From: an uncultured Lachnotalea sp.
Lineage (GTDB): Bacteria > Bacillota > Clostridia > Lachnospirales > Lachnospiraceae
NCBI GenBank assembly: GCA_947066815.1
Contig: CAMSZT010000003.1
Location: 62,001 to 126,000, forward strand
Direction: 5' to 3'
DNA: 64,000 bases
The first letter of the stretch is position 1. Every line of letters starts with the position of its first letter. The notes beneath the pieces were generated by a model. That model was given only the letters and a program-made list of their open reading frames with translations, had not been told where the DNA came from and made no database searches. The translations under genes and the position numbers were made by a program. Below are positions 1 through 8,142 of this stretch, piece by piece.

Positions 1-193
1 TAAAAACGATCTTTTCCGCCTCAGTCTGTACAGACGGACTGCCGTCCGCTTTTTTTACAGAATATCCGTTTTCCTCCAAAAGAGCCTGCACACATTCCCT
101 TGTCGACTGGCTGACCCCCTTCCGGTCATGGAGGACCATCGTAACAGTCGACTGTGATACTCCCGCTGCCCGAGCAATCTCTTTCAAATTCAT
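1..193 (-). CDS. LacI-family transcriptional regulator, N-terminal part (cut by window edge)
   Basis: Translating the minus strand from the ATG at 193 gives a protein starting MNLKEIARAAGVSQSTVTMV, the typical LacI-family helix-turn-helix, followed by a hinge-like stretch. Only the first 64 residues are in the window, so the sugar-binding domain cannot be seen. A GGAGG site precedes the ATG. It lies on the same strand as, and about 100 bp after, the Liv/kinase operon and has its own promoter. It is the natural candidate regulator of that operon. The family is clear; the target is inferred. Confidence 0.85.
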   Translation of the reverse strand, partial: MNLKEIARAAGVSQSTVTMVLHDRKGVSQSTRECVQALLEENGYSVKKADGSPSVQTEAEKIVF

Positions 194-228
194 AGAAACC
201 TCCACAAATACTTTCCTGTCTATGAAAG

Positions 229-256
229 AGTATCACAAAAAGGTTTTGAAAGTCAA
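229..256 (-). promoter_or_regulatory. Sigma-A-type promoter of the lacI-like gene
   Basis: On the minus strand TTGACT (256-251) and GATACT (234-229) are separated by 16 bp and lie about 35 bp upstream of the lacI-like start. The -10 is a moderate match. This would let the regulator be made independently of the operon in front of it. Confidence 0.5.
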
Positions 257-269
257 TGTTCTTACTGAA

Positions 270-283
270 TTGTCGTTTACTAT
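270..283 (-). repeat. Possible remnant of the dispersed structured repeat
   Basis: The 14-mer ATAGTAAACGACAA on the minus strand equals the left arm of the dispersed repeat seen at 7926-8070 and 59213-59380. It sits just after the livF stop, the same kind of position (gene 3' end) as two other copies. The match is short and could be chance. Confidence 0.3.
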
Positions 284-291
284 CGTCTCGC

Positions 292-1002
<711 letters not shown>

Positions 1003-1070
1003 ATCTGCCGCTTCCTTTCTGGCCGGTTTGTCTGCAGGCCCCGAAAAGGCAGCCCGCAGCCGTCTGCTTT

Positions 1071-2438
1071 TTAACGATTCTTGTACACCGGTGACAGTTC
1101 GTAGCCGGGGAACACTAACTCCGTGCCCTCGACGGCGATGGATTCCGGATAGATCAGCTTGATCTTCGTATCCTGGAACTGTCCCATGACAGGGATCGCG
1201 TTCTCATTCTTGCCGGTCTCCTGGTTGAAGGAGATCGGATAGGGGTAGATGTTCCACCAGGAATCCTCCGGGATCTCCAGCGCCCGCATGGCCGTGTTGA
1301 TGGCTTCCGCGTCGTCCGATCCGGCTGCCTCCAGGCTCTCGCAGATCACCATTGCCGCCGCCCAGCCTGCCGCCGATTCTGCCGTGTAATGCTCGCCGTT
1401 GTTGCGCTCGATATACTCCTCGCCGATCCAGGCCTTGTCAGGCATGGATGCCAGAACATCCTCGCCCCAGCCGGACACGGTGAAGAATCCGTCCGCATTG
1501 TTCCCGACTGTCGGGATGAAGTCGTTGTCCGTCTCGCCGGAGGAGGAGCAGAGCATGGCCTTGGGCTCATATCCCACCCCTGCCATGGTCTGGGTGAGCA
1601 GGGACATGGACTGGAAGTAGCAGGCGTTTAAGACCACATCCGGATTTTTGTCCACCAGCTTGGTGACCACCGTCGTCAGGTCGGTGACATCCATGGCAAA
1701 CACCTCGTCGACCACGATCTCGATATCAAGGGCAGCCAGCTCTTCCTGCCAGCCGTCGCCCAGGGCCTGTCCCCAGTCATCATTCTGACGGAGGATCGCC
1801 GCGGTCTTGATCGCCCCCGGTTCTTTTGCGTTCATATCGCTGATGAACTGGGCATGGGACTTGGTCGTATCCATGTTCTGCTCGTGGATGGTCACGGAAT
1901 AGGGATGAGGCCCCTCCGTCAGAGCATCCCCCGTGGAGCAGGTGATCGCCAGCGGCACATGATACTTCTCACAGATATTCTGGACGCTTAAGGTCACCGT
2001 CGACTGATAGCATCCGAGGATCGCAGAGACCCCCTCATGGGAGATCAGGCGCTCCGCCTCCGAGGCCGCCGCCTCCTCGTTGGACTGGGTGTCGCCGTAG
2101 ATCAGCTCGATCTGGGCCCCGCCCATGGACTTGATCCCGCCTCTGGAGTTCACCTCGTCGACCGCAAACTCGATCCCCTTCTGCGCGTCCTCCGCCACGG
2201 CAGCCGCGCTTCCCGTGTAGGGGAAGAGGACTCCCAGCTTGATGGTGCCGCCCGCATTTCCCGGGTCGGCCGCAGTGTCAGAGGCCGCCTGGGTCCCGCC
2301 CTGCGTCTCCTCCGCCTTCTCTGCCTTCTCCGTCTCCTTGCTCCCGGAATCCCCGGACCCGCCGGAGTCCCCTCCGCAGGCAGCCAGAGAAACTGCCAGG
2401 AAAGCCGCCAGAATCACTGCCAATAACTTTTTTTTCAT
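1071..2438 (-). CDS. livJ: Liv-type ABC transporter substrate-binding lipoprotein
   Basis: 455 aa periplasmic-binding-fold protein (Peripla_BP_6 type). The N-terminus is a lipoprotein signal with lipobox LAAC and the lipidated Cys at residue 21, followed by a charged, low-complexity Glu/Thr/Gly linker and then the sequence IKLGVLFPYTGSAA that opens this fold. AAAGGAGGG precedes the ATG. It captures the ligand outside the membrane for LivHM. It sits between livG and livF, whereas such genes more often lead the operon. The ligand cannot be told from sequence; the flanking kinase and NagB-like genes hint at something sugar-linked. Confidence 0.9.
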   Translation of the reverse strand: MKKKLLAVILAAFLAVSLAACGGDSGGSGDSGSKETEKAEKAEETQGGTQAASDTAADPGNAGGTIKLGVLFPYTGSAAAVAEDAQKGIEFAVDEVNSRGGIKSMGGAQIELIYGDTQSNEEAAASEAERLISHEGVSAILGCYQSTVTLSVQNICEKYHVPLAITCSTGDALTEGPHPYSVTIHEQNMDTTKSHAQFISDMNAKEPGAIKTAAILRQNDDWGQALGDGWQEELAALDIEIVVDEVFAMDVTDLTTVVTKLVDKNPDVVLNACYFQSMSLLTQTMAGVGYEPKAMLCSSSGETDNDFIPTVGNNADGFFTVSGWGEDVLASMPDKAWIGEEYIERNNGEHYTAESAAGWAAAMVICESLEAAGSDDAEAINTAMRALEIPEDSWWNIYPYPISFNQETGKNENAIPVMGQFQDTKIKLIYPESIAVEGTELVFPGYELSPVYKNR

Positions 2439-2464
2439 TTGAAATACCCTCCTTTTTCTTTTTT

Positions 2465-2506
2465 AGGCAATTGCCTGCCCTTTATTTTTCTCTATATACT
2501 ATAGAG
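2465..2506. other. Two small palindromes between livG and livJ
   Basis: AGGCAATTGCCT (2465-2476) and CTCTATATACTATAGAG (2490-2506; 7-bp arms) lie directly after the livG stop, in the only sizeable gap within this transporter operon. They could be an mRNA-processing or stabilising structure that raises binding-protein level. There is no strong T-tract after the second hairpin, so it is not called a terminator. Confidence 0.35.
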
Positions 2507-2507
2507 A

Positions 2508-3242
2508 TCATTGGGAGCTCAGTGCATAATCCGAACCGAGGTACACGGAGATCACATCCGGATTTTTCGCGATCTCCTCCGGCTTTCCCTCCGCGATCTT
2601 CTCGCCGAAGGACAGGACCGTGATATTGTCGGAAATACTCATGACCGCCTGCATGATATGCTCGATCAGGATCACCGTGATGCCCAGCCTGCGGATCTCC
2701 AGGACGATCTCCATGACCTCCGATACCTCCGCCGGGTTTAAGCCCGCCATGACCTCGTCGAGCATGATCAGTTTCGGCTCCGTGGCCAGAGCCCTGGCCA
2801 CCTCCAGCCGTTTCTGTTCGCAGAGGTTTAAGCTCCGGGCCTGGACCCCGCCCTTGTGGTCAAGCTTCGTGACCTTTAAGGCATACAGCGCCTTCTCTCT
2901 CGCCGCGGCGACCTTACCCGTGTGGGTGAAACCGCCGACCATCACATTGTCTAAGGTAGACATCCCGCGGAAGGGCTGTACGATCTGGTAGGTCCGCACC
3001 AGCCCCTTGCTGCAGAGGTGATAGGGCTTGTCTCTGGTCGTCTCCTTCCCGTCAAAAAATATCTTCCCCGCCGTCGGTGTCAGAAAACCGGAGATCAGAT
3101 TGAACAGCGTTGTCTTTCCCGCCCCGTTGGGGCCGATCAGCGCATGGATCTCTCCCGTTTCCACTGTCATGGAAAAATCATTGACTGCCTTCAGGCCCCC
3201 AAAATGCTTCGACAGGCTCTGAACCTGCAGGATACTGCTCAT
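2508..3242 (-). CDS. livG: Liv-type ABC transporter ATP-binding protein (LivG-like)
   Basis: 244 aa ATPase with Walker A GPNGAGKTT and Walker B KLIMLDEVMAGLNP. The glycine-rich signature is unusual: SLNLCEQKRLEVARAL instead of the LSYGQQR form typical of LivG, so the first Ser-Gly-Gly segment is weakly conserved while the rest is sound. The start overlaps the livM stop in an ATGA, showing translational coupling. It forms the ATPase pair with LivF. The C-terminal region EEIAKNPDVISVYLG is the usual LivG ending. Confidence 0.92.
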   Translation of the reverse strand: MSSILQVQSLSKHFGGLKAVNDFSMTVETGEIHALIGPNGAGKTTLFNLISGFLTPTAGKIFFDGKETTRDKPYHLCSKGLVRTYQIVQPFRGMSTLDNVMVGGFTHTGKVAAAREKALYALKVTKLDHKGGVQARSLNLCEQKRLEVARALATEPKLIMLDEVMAGLNPAEVSEVMEIVLEIRRLGITVILIEHIMQAVMSISDNITVLSFGEKIAEGKPEEIAKNPDVISVYLGSDYALSSQ

Positions 3243-4246
3243 TTTGATGCCCTCTCTTTCTTTTTAAACAGCTTCCGCACATACTTCTGTATAATAGGAA
3301 GGATCCCGTCCGGGAAGAAGCGGATGCAGACGATCAGCATGATCCCGTAGATCGCCAGGTTCAGTCCCTGGATATTTGCAAACTTGGCTGTCGCAAACTG
3401 GGAGATGGACTCCACGATCAGGGCGCCTGAGAGGGGCCCGAACACCAGGCCTTTCCCGCCCAGCATCGCGACGATCGCGAGCTTGTCCGACAGGGCCTCC
3501 GCGAACAGCCTTGCCGGGTTGCAGACCATGATCAGCTGGGCATAAAAGCTGCCGCCGACGGCACACATGAACGCGCTGATCGCCATTGCCTTGAGCTTCA
3601 GCCTGCGGGAATTCACACAGAGGGACTCCGCCGCCTCCTGGTTGTTTGCCACCGCCGCCAGCTGATAGCCCATCTTCGAGGTCTTGATCCACTGGCAGAC
3701 GGCCAGGCAGACCGCCAGAAGTCCGCAGATGATGTACAGATAATACTTTTTGTCCACAAACTGCATGACAGCCAGGTTATTGCCCTCAACGGAGGGGATC
3801 ATGATCCCCTTCGCCGCGTTGATCTGGATACTCCCGATGCTCCGGACACTCTGTACCACCAGGAGCATGATGTTGGCCAGGGCGATGGTCACCAGGGTAA
3901 AATACGTGCTCTGCAGTTTAAAACACGGGAGCCCGATCAGGATCCCCAGCCCTGCCGCCAGGACGCCTCCCGCCAGCATGCCGAGCCAGGGCGAGATCCC
4001 GAACTGGGTATAGAGGATCGTGGAGGTGTAGGCCCCGATGCCGATGAAGATCGCATGTCCCAGGGAAAACTGGCCCGCAAAGCCGCTCAGGATATTCCAG
4101 GAAGAGGCAAAGTAGGCAAACATGAAGATATAGATCACGATCTGCAGATAATAGTTGTTCAAAAACTGGGATACGATGACCAGGGCGGCAGCCAGGGCCA
4201 CAAATACCGCAGCTTTTATAAGCGTCTTCTTTTCCAACCTTTTCAT
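3239..4246 (-). CDS. livM: Liv-type ABC transporter permease (LivM-like)
   Basis: 335 aa, highly hydrophobic, about eight to ten membrane segments. It contains the family stretch NILSGFAGQFSLGHAIFIGIGAYT and, near the C-terminus, MLGGKGLVFGPLSGALIVE, which corresponds to the LivM cytoplasmic loop that meets the ATPase. AGGAGGG lies just before the ATG. It pairs with LivH to make the channel and is coupled to livG by a 4-bp overlap. Confidence 0.93.
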   Translation of the reverse strand: MKRLEKKTLIKAAVFVALAAALVIVSQFLNNYYLQIVIYIFMFAYFASSWNILSGFAGQFSLGHAIFIGIGAYTSTILYTQFGISPWLGMLAGGVLAAGLGILIGLPCFKLQSTYFTLVTIALANIMLLVVQSVRSIGSIQINAAKGIMIPSVEGNNLAVMQFVDKKYYLYIICGLLAVCLAVCQWIKTSKMGYQLAAVANNQEAAESLCVNSRRLKLKAMAISAFMCAVGGSFYAQLIMVCNPARLFAEALSDKLAIVAMLGGKGLVFGPLSGALIVESISQFATAKFANIQGLNLAIYGIMLIVCIRFFPDGILPIIQKYVRKLFKKKERASK

Positions 4247-4255
4247 TGTTCCCTC

Positions 4256-5134
4256 CTACACCCTGCTCTTGCCAAACAGGCCCGAAGGCTTGAAGTACAG
4301 CACAAGTACGAATATGGCGAAGCAGAAAATCTGGCTCATGTAAGAATCGAAAAACAGGCCGCCGAAGGCTTCCACAAGTCCGATGATCAGCCCGGCCAGC
4401 AGGCATCCCCCGATGGAGCCCTTGCCGCCCAGCACCAGGATGATGAACGCCTTGCTCCCGATCGTGGTGCCGACTGCCGGCGTGATCGTGTAAAAGGTTG
4501 CGAAAATGACCCCGGCGATCGCGCACAGCGCGCATCCGAGCCCGAATGCGACGTTATAGCTCTTCAGGACGTTGATTCCCATCAGCTGTGCCGCCTCCCG
4601 GTCCTGGGATGTGGCCCGCAGCGCCTTTCCCGAATAAGTCCGGTTCATATAAAACCACAGCAGGGCCACGGTGACCAGCGCGATCCCCGCGCCGATGATC
4701 TTCACCAGACTGAGCTTTCTCCCGAAACCGATATCCACATAGGTCAGAGAGATCGGCATGGATATACTCCGCGGCGTCGACTGAAAGATCATCAGCATGA
4801 TATTCTCCAGCGCGATCCCCAGCCCCGCGGTGACAAGGAGCAGGCCGACCGGGTTGGAATCTGCCCGCTCCCGCAGATACAGCGGGCGGATGACAATGTG
4901 CTGAAAAAAATATCCGAAGGTGAACATCACCGGGATCGCGATCAGCAAGGTCAGATACGGATTCATATGCAGCAGGGTGGTGGCCCCGTATACAATGAAC
5001 ATCGAGATCATCAGCAGTGATCCGCTCGCCCAGTTGACGATCTTCATGATGCCGTAAATGATATTGACGCCCAACGCGGTCGCCGTATAGATACAGCCCA
5101 TCACAAGACCGAGTATCAGTGTCTCATAATACAT
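4256..5134 (-). CDS. livH: Liv-type ABC transporter permease (LivH-like)
   Basis: 292 aa integral membrane protein of the LivH family, with GVNIIYGIMKIVNWASGSLLM early on and VLGGKGSIGGCLLAGLIIGL near the end. I place the start at MYYETLILG (ATG at 5134) because a GGAG site lies about 10 nt upstream, inside the end of the kinase gene. An alternative ATG at 5152 would add six charged residues and overlap that gene. It forms the translocation path with LivM. Confidence 0.92.
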   Translation of the reverse strand: MYYETLILGLVMGCIYTATALGVNIIYGIMKIVNWASGSLLMISMFIVYGATTLLHMNPYLTLLIAIPVMFTFGYFFQHIVIRPLYLRERADSNPVGLLLVTAGLGIALENIMLMIFQSTPRSISMPISLTYVDIGFGRKLSLVKIIGAGIALVTVALLWFYMNRTYSGKALRATSQDREAAQLMGINVLKSYNVAFGLGCALCAIAGVIFATFYTITPAVGTTIGSKAFIILVLGGKGSIGGCLLAGLIIGLVEAFGGLFFDSYMSQIFCFAIFVLVLYFKPSGLFGKSRV

Positions 5135-5138
5135 TTTC

Positions 5139-6107
5139 CTACACTCCTTCACAAATACAGCATGCCTTCAGGTTTGCAGAAAGCCTCCTCGCCTCCTCCA
5201 GGGCCGGGTAAGACAGGATCGCCCCCTCCCGTTCCACGACGACCGCGGCGTAACGGTTCCCCCAGTCTGCCGCCTGCCCGTGGTCCAGGCCCCAGACGAG
5301 CCCGGCGGTGAATGCCGCCAGAAATCCGTCGCCGGCTGCCACGGTATCCACACAGGTCACTTCGTACGAAGGAAAAAAGGTACATTCTCCTCTTTCGCAG
5401 AGGACGCAGCCCCTGCTCCCCAGGGTCATGACCACGACCCGCGGCCTGCAGCGCTGCCAGACCGCCTCGGCCGTCCTGCGCCGGTTTTCATGAGCCCCCG
5501 TTCCTGCCAGCTCCACGCCCTCCAGCTCATTGACAAACAGATAATCGACATATTCCATGGGCTCCGCGGGCTTTTTCAGGAGCGGGCTTGCATTTAACAG
5601 CGTCACCATCCCCCGCTCCTTTGCGTAGCGGCAGGCATCCAGGGGGAGCTCCTGGTCCACCTCCAGCCCGGAAACGAAATAGCCGGCCTCCGGAAAATCG
5701 TCGATGGCCCTTTTCACCTCCGCGAGGGTCAGATAACAGGGATGCACCGGACTTCCGATGACCATGTTCTCACCGTCGTCCCGGATGATCACGACGCCCA
5801 CATCGGTCTTCACCTCCGGGCTCATGAGATAGTGGGTGGTGTCGACTCCGGCCTCCTCCAGCCATTCCTTTCCCAGCTGCCCTTCTCTGTCCGCTCCGAC
5901 CCTGCCGATAAACGCGGCAGGGATCCCCTGCTTTCCCAGCGCCGCCGCCACGTTCGTCCCCTTTCCGCCATCCTCCCCGAAATGCCATTCTCTCGCGTGG
6001 ATTGTCTCCCCCGGCCTGGGGAACCGGTCCACACGGACCATATGGCCGACCCCGTGCTTGTTAAAGACCAGGACCTGCGGCCCGCTCCCGCCGCTCACCC
6101 TCTGCAT
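5139..6107 (-). CDS. PfkB-family (ribokinase-like) carbohydrate kinase
   Basis: 322 aa. The N-terminal substrate-binding motif is FGEDGGKGTNVAAALGKQG and the C-terminal catalytic motif is DTVAAGDGFLAAFTAGL, with the anion-hole and general-base Asp retained (usual form DTxGAGDxF). It would phosphorylate a sugar or sugar-like alcohol with ATP in the cytoplasm. The start chosen (ATG at 6107) aligns with the family N-terminus and overlaps the end of the NagB-like gene by 13 bp. Its position between the NagB-like gene and livH makes it part of the same transcript. Which substrate it acts on is not visible. Confidence 0.88.
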   Translation of the reverse strand: MQRVSGGSGPQVLVFNKHGVGHMVRVDRFPRPGETIHAREWHFGEDGGKGTNVAAALGKQGIPAAFIGRVGADREGQLGKEWLEEAGVDTTHYLMSPEVKTDVGVVIIRDDGENMVIGSPVHPCYLTLAEVKRAIDDFPEAGYFVSGLEVDQELPLDACRYAKERGMVTLLNASPLLKKPAEPMEYVDYLFVNELEGVELAGTGAHENRRRTAEAVWQRCRPRVVVMTLGSRGCVLCERGECTFFPSYEVTCVDTVAAGDGFLAAFTAGLVWGLDHGQAADWGNRYAAVVVEREGAILSYPALEEARRLSANLKACCICEGV

Positions 6108-6979
6108 AAGGGATGGTCCAGGGTGGCTTCGTCGCAGTAGACGATCTTTTCCGGTATGTATTTCATCGCGAAGGTCACCGGGTATTCCAGAGTCGTCTCT
6201 CTGCAAAACAGCATGACCCGCAGTACGGTCTGCTTCCAGGAGCCCGCCCGCAGCATGCAGACGATCCGTTTCGACGAAAGGATCGACTTCATGCCCACCG
6301 TGACCGCTTTGGGCGGGATCATATCATAATATCCGCCGAAGCCCCGCTCCGCCAGCGCCACAAGCGTGTCCTCGTTCAGTTCCACGATCCTGGTCTTCGA
6401 ATTTTTAAACTGCTCCTGACTGATCCGGTAGTAGCGGGAATGGGGCGCTTCACAGAAGGCGATCAGCCCCTTGCAGCCGATCCCGGCCCAGATCGTATCG
6501 ATCCCCCCCATCTTTTCGATCAGGTCATCATACTCGTCCAGATTCTCAGGATCGGGAAAAATGATCTGCTCCGGCGGGCACATGAGCTCCGGATCGATGC
6601 GGCTGAATACCTTTTTCTTCATCACCCCGTGGAGGCTTCCGTAGCGGGCGTCCTCCGGAATCGGCCTGCTCTCCCAGTCCAGATATTCATCCATCATAAA
6701 GATCCAGAGATTTTTTAAGCTGATCCGCTCCCGGTGGATCCGTTCGATCAGATAGTCCCACTGATCGATGGGCCCCGCCGGCACGATCCATTTCGTCGGG
6801 ATTCCCTTTTCATTGTGGGCGGTCAGCTCCTCCGCCATCAGGTCCGCCACCTCCCGGTAAAGCTTCGGCAGATCCTCCATGACCCGCAGATCCGCGTTCA
6901 GGTCCGTCCGCCCCTTGATCTCATCCGGCCTGCAGGAACACCATTCCTGCAGCTGTCTGTTGGTAATGATAAAATCCAT
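6095..6979 (-). CDS. NagB/6-phosphogluconolactonase-superfamily protein lacking two catalytic residues
   Basis: 294 aa, related to glucosamine-6-phosphate deaminase. The segment FMMDEYLDW keeps the family Asp of MDEY, but the active-site motif that normally reads DGHIAFNEP is here CKGLIAFCEAP: the Asp and His of the catalytic set (Asp141 and His143 in the E. coli enzyme) are Lys and Leu, while the Glu is kept. It is therefore unlikely to be an ordinary deaminase and may be an isomerase of different chemistry or a sugar-phosphate-binding protein. First gene of the operon; GGGGGAG lies before the ATG and a strong promoter is about 20 bp upstream. Confidence 0.8.
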   Translation of the reverse strand: MDFIITNRQLQEWCSCRPDEIKGRTDLNADLRVMEDLPKLYREVADLMAEELTAHNEKGIPTKWIVPAGPIDQWDYLIERIHRERISLKNLWIFMMDEYLDWESRPIPEDARYGSLHGVMKKKVFSRIDPELMCPPEQIIFPDPENLDEYDDLIEKMGGIDTIWAGIGCKGLIAFCEAPHSRYYRISQEQFKNSKTRIVELNEDTLVALAERGFGGYYDMIPPKAVTVGMKSILSSKRIVCMLRAGSWKQTVLRVMLFCRETTLEYPVTFAMKYIPEKIVYCDEATLDHPLCRG

Positions 6980-7000
6980 CCTTCTCCCCCTTTCGTTTTC

Positions 7001-7029
7001 AGTATATCTAAATAATTTAATTATGTCAA
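7001..7029 (-). promoter_or_regulatory. Strong sigma-A promoter of the nagB-like/pfkB/liv operon
   Basis: On the minus strand TTGACA (7029-7024) and TATACT (7006-7001) are 17 bp apart, a near-consensus promoter ending about 20 bp before the first gene. It would drive all seven co-oriented genes down to livF. Confidence 0.85.
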
Positions 7030-7036
7030 TTAAATT
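7014..7036. promoter_or_regulatory. Inverted repeat overlapping the -35, candidate operator
   Basis: AATTTAATT (7014-7022) and AATTAAATT (7028-7036) are perfect 9-bp arms around a 5-bp centre, lying on the -35 box of the liv-operon promoter. A repressor bound here would block RNA polymerase; the nearby LacI-family protein is the obvious candidate. The arms are AT-only, unlike typical GC-centred LacI-family operators, so the link is tentative. Confidence 0.45.
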
Positions 7037-7140
7037 TTCAAGGAAATTTGTTAAAATATCGCCTATGATTTTTATGCATTTTGTATAAATATAGTAAATT
7101 TTTGTCTGTCTCTGGTGCTATATGCTATTTTAGGCAAAAA

Positions 7141-7181
7141 AGAGAAGAGTAATCCGCCTATCGGAATTGCTCCTCTTCTTT
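7141..7181. other. Imperfect hairpin in the 6980-7289 intergenic stretch
   Basis: Left arm AGAGAAGAGTAATCC and right arm GGAATTGCTCCTCTTCT form an imperfect stem, flanked by A- and T-rich sequence on both sides, as in a weak bidirectional terminator. No gene ends here on either strand, so it may be left over from a lost gene. The rest of this AT-rich gap shows only the promoters described separately. Confidence 0.35.
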
Positions 7182-7289
7182 AAATTCTCTTTATAATTTA
7201 ATAAATTATCAGGGAGAACTTCACTCTTTTGCAGCGCGAAAAGAGGCGCCGGCCCGGCAGGAGATTCGGTTTTTGTAAATCGGACAGTA

Positions 7290-7318
7290 TTGAATTCCCT
7301 CTCTTTTTCATGTATAAT
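7290..7318 (+). promoter_or_regulatory. Promoter of the toxin-antitoxin pair
   Basis: TTGAAT (7290-7295) and TATAAT (7313-7318) with a 17-bp spacer, near-consensus. A 10-bp-arm inverted repeat starts only four bases downstream. Confidence 0.8.
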
Positions 7319-7321
7319 CTA

Positions 7322-7350
7322 TCCATAGGAAGAAAAACTTTTCCTATGGA
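7322..7350. promoter_or_regulatory. Perfect inverted repeat, candidate autoregulatory operator
   Basis: TCCATAGGAA (7322-7331) and its exact complement TTCCTATGGA (7341-7350) are separated by 9 bp. It covers the expected transcription start of the toxin-antitoxin transcript, as expected if the antitoxin or the complex represses its own promoter. Confidence 0.65.
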
Positions 7351-7375
7351 TCCTGATCATGAGGGGAGGCTTTTT

Positions 7376-7618
7376 ATGAGCACTTTAGACGCAACTGTTT
7401 CCATGCTGGAAGCAATGCCGGAGGACGCAAGGATCAAGGTTATGGAATTCACGCAAAAGCTATTCACTTCCAAAAAACCGGCAAATCCATTTGTGTCGGC
7501 CGGCCAAGAACAAATCTTTTCTGATCTTGCCGAATCGCGTCAGCAGATTTCTGAAGGAAAAGGGCTTGACATGGGAAATGCGTTGATCAAGATAGGAAAA
7601 CAACATGGATTCGTTTAA
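7376..7618 (+). CDS. Antitoxin of a RelE/ParE-type module
   Basis: 80 aa, acidic-neutral small protein starting MSTLDATVSMLEAM. GAGGGGAGG sits 7 bp before this ATG, so a longer upstream reading is rejected. The N-terminal part is helical and probably binds DNA; the C-terminal part would wrap around the toxin. The 14-bp overlap with the toxin gene is typical of such pairs. I recognise the layout and size more than a specific antitoxin family. Confidence 0.7.
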   Translation: MSTLDATVSMLEAMPEDARIKVMEFTQKLFTSKKPANPFVSAGQEQIFSDLAESRQQISEGKGLDMGNALIKIGKQHGFV

Positions 7619-7931
7619 CGTGATCATCTCGCCAAAAGCACTTTCTCAGCTAAACAGCTACATTGACTATCTGCAATATACGCTGTTGAACGATCAAGCC
7701 GCTCGTAATGTATGGCTGGATGCTCTGGAAACAAAAGACCGACTTTCAAAGGCCGCCGGCAGCCTAAAATTCTGCAACCATCCCCAATTACAAAAGGACG
7801 GATACCGTATCATCAATTTTATGCGGCACCGTTACCTTATGCTTTACCGGATAGAAAATACTACTGTTTATGTAGACGCCGTCTATCATCAACTTCAAGA
7901 CTATGAAAATCTCTTTGCCGATAAACTATAG
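7605..7931 (+). CDS. RelE/ParE-superfamily toxin
   Basis: 108 aa. The opening NVIISPKALSQLNSYIDYL and the later QKDGYRIINFMRHRYLMLYRIENTTVYVDAVYH-like segment (residues about 63-95) match the compact RelE/ParE fold, which ends in a strand with Arg/Tyr residues. Family members either cut ribosome-bound mRNA or block gyrase; which applies cannot be told. The stop codon TAG at 7929 lies inside the left arm of a dispersed repeat, so the last residues NLFADKL abut that element. Confidence 0.8.
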   Translation: MDSFNVIISPKALSQLNSYIDYLQYTLLNDQAARNVWLDALETKDRLSKAAGSLKFCNHPQLQKDGYRIINFMRHRYLMLYRIENTTVYVDAVYHQLQDYENLFADKL

Positions 7932-8070
7932 TAAACGACAAAAATATTTGCCGTTTACTATAGACCCTCCGGGGGAGGCGCACGATTTTTGTAAGGTAGA
8001 TTCTGCGCTTATGCGCAGCAAAAATCGGCGCAGCAGACGCCATAAAGAAAAGATTTATGTCGTCTGCTAT
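7926..8070 (+). repeat. Dispersed three-hairpin repeat, copy 1
   Basis: 145 bp with three nested inverted repeats: TATAGTAAACG/CGTTTACTATA (11-bp arms, from 7926); a central stem CGATTTTT...AAAAATCG enclosing CTGCGC-TTAT-GCGCAG; and GCAGACG...CGTCTGC near the end. About 90 bp of its right half is nearly identical to 59285-59380, and its left half to 29998-30059. It overlaps the toxin stop codon. No transposase and no credible reading frame is inside, so it resembles a non-autonomous (MITE- or REP-like) element or structured RNA. Confidence 0.85.
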
Positions 8071-8088
8071 AAACCAGTAAAAACAGCC

Positions 8089-8138
8089 GCACCATGCGAA
8101 AAACCCGGGATGCCTGTCCCGGGTTTTCGCATGGTGCG
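8089..8138. terminator. Long bidirectional hairpin terminator
   Basis: CGCACCATGCGAAAA plus CCCGGGA pairs with TCCCGGG plus TTTTCGCATGGTGCG, more than 20 bp of stem, followed by TTTTTT on the plus strand and by GGCTGTTTTT on the minus strand. It ends the DUF1858 gene on the minus strand and any read-through from the toxin gene and repeat on the plus strand. Confidence 0.85.
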
Positions 8139-8142
8139 TTTT

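Noticed and set aside
7861..8043. Minus-strand 60-codon frame starting MASAAPIFAA, and a similar one at 59138-59353
   Set aside because: Both lie inside the dispersed repeat and are alike only because the repeat is; no ribosome site and no independent support for coding.
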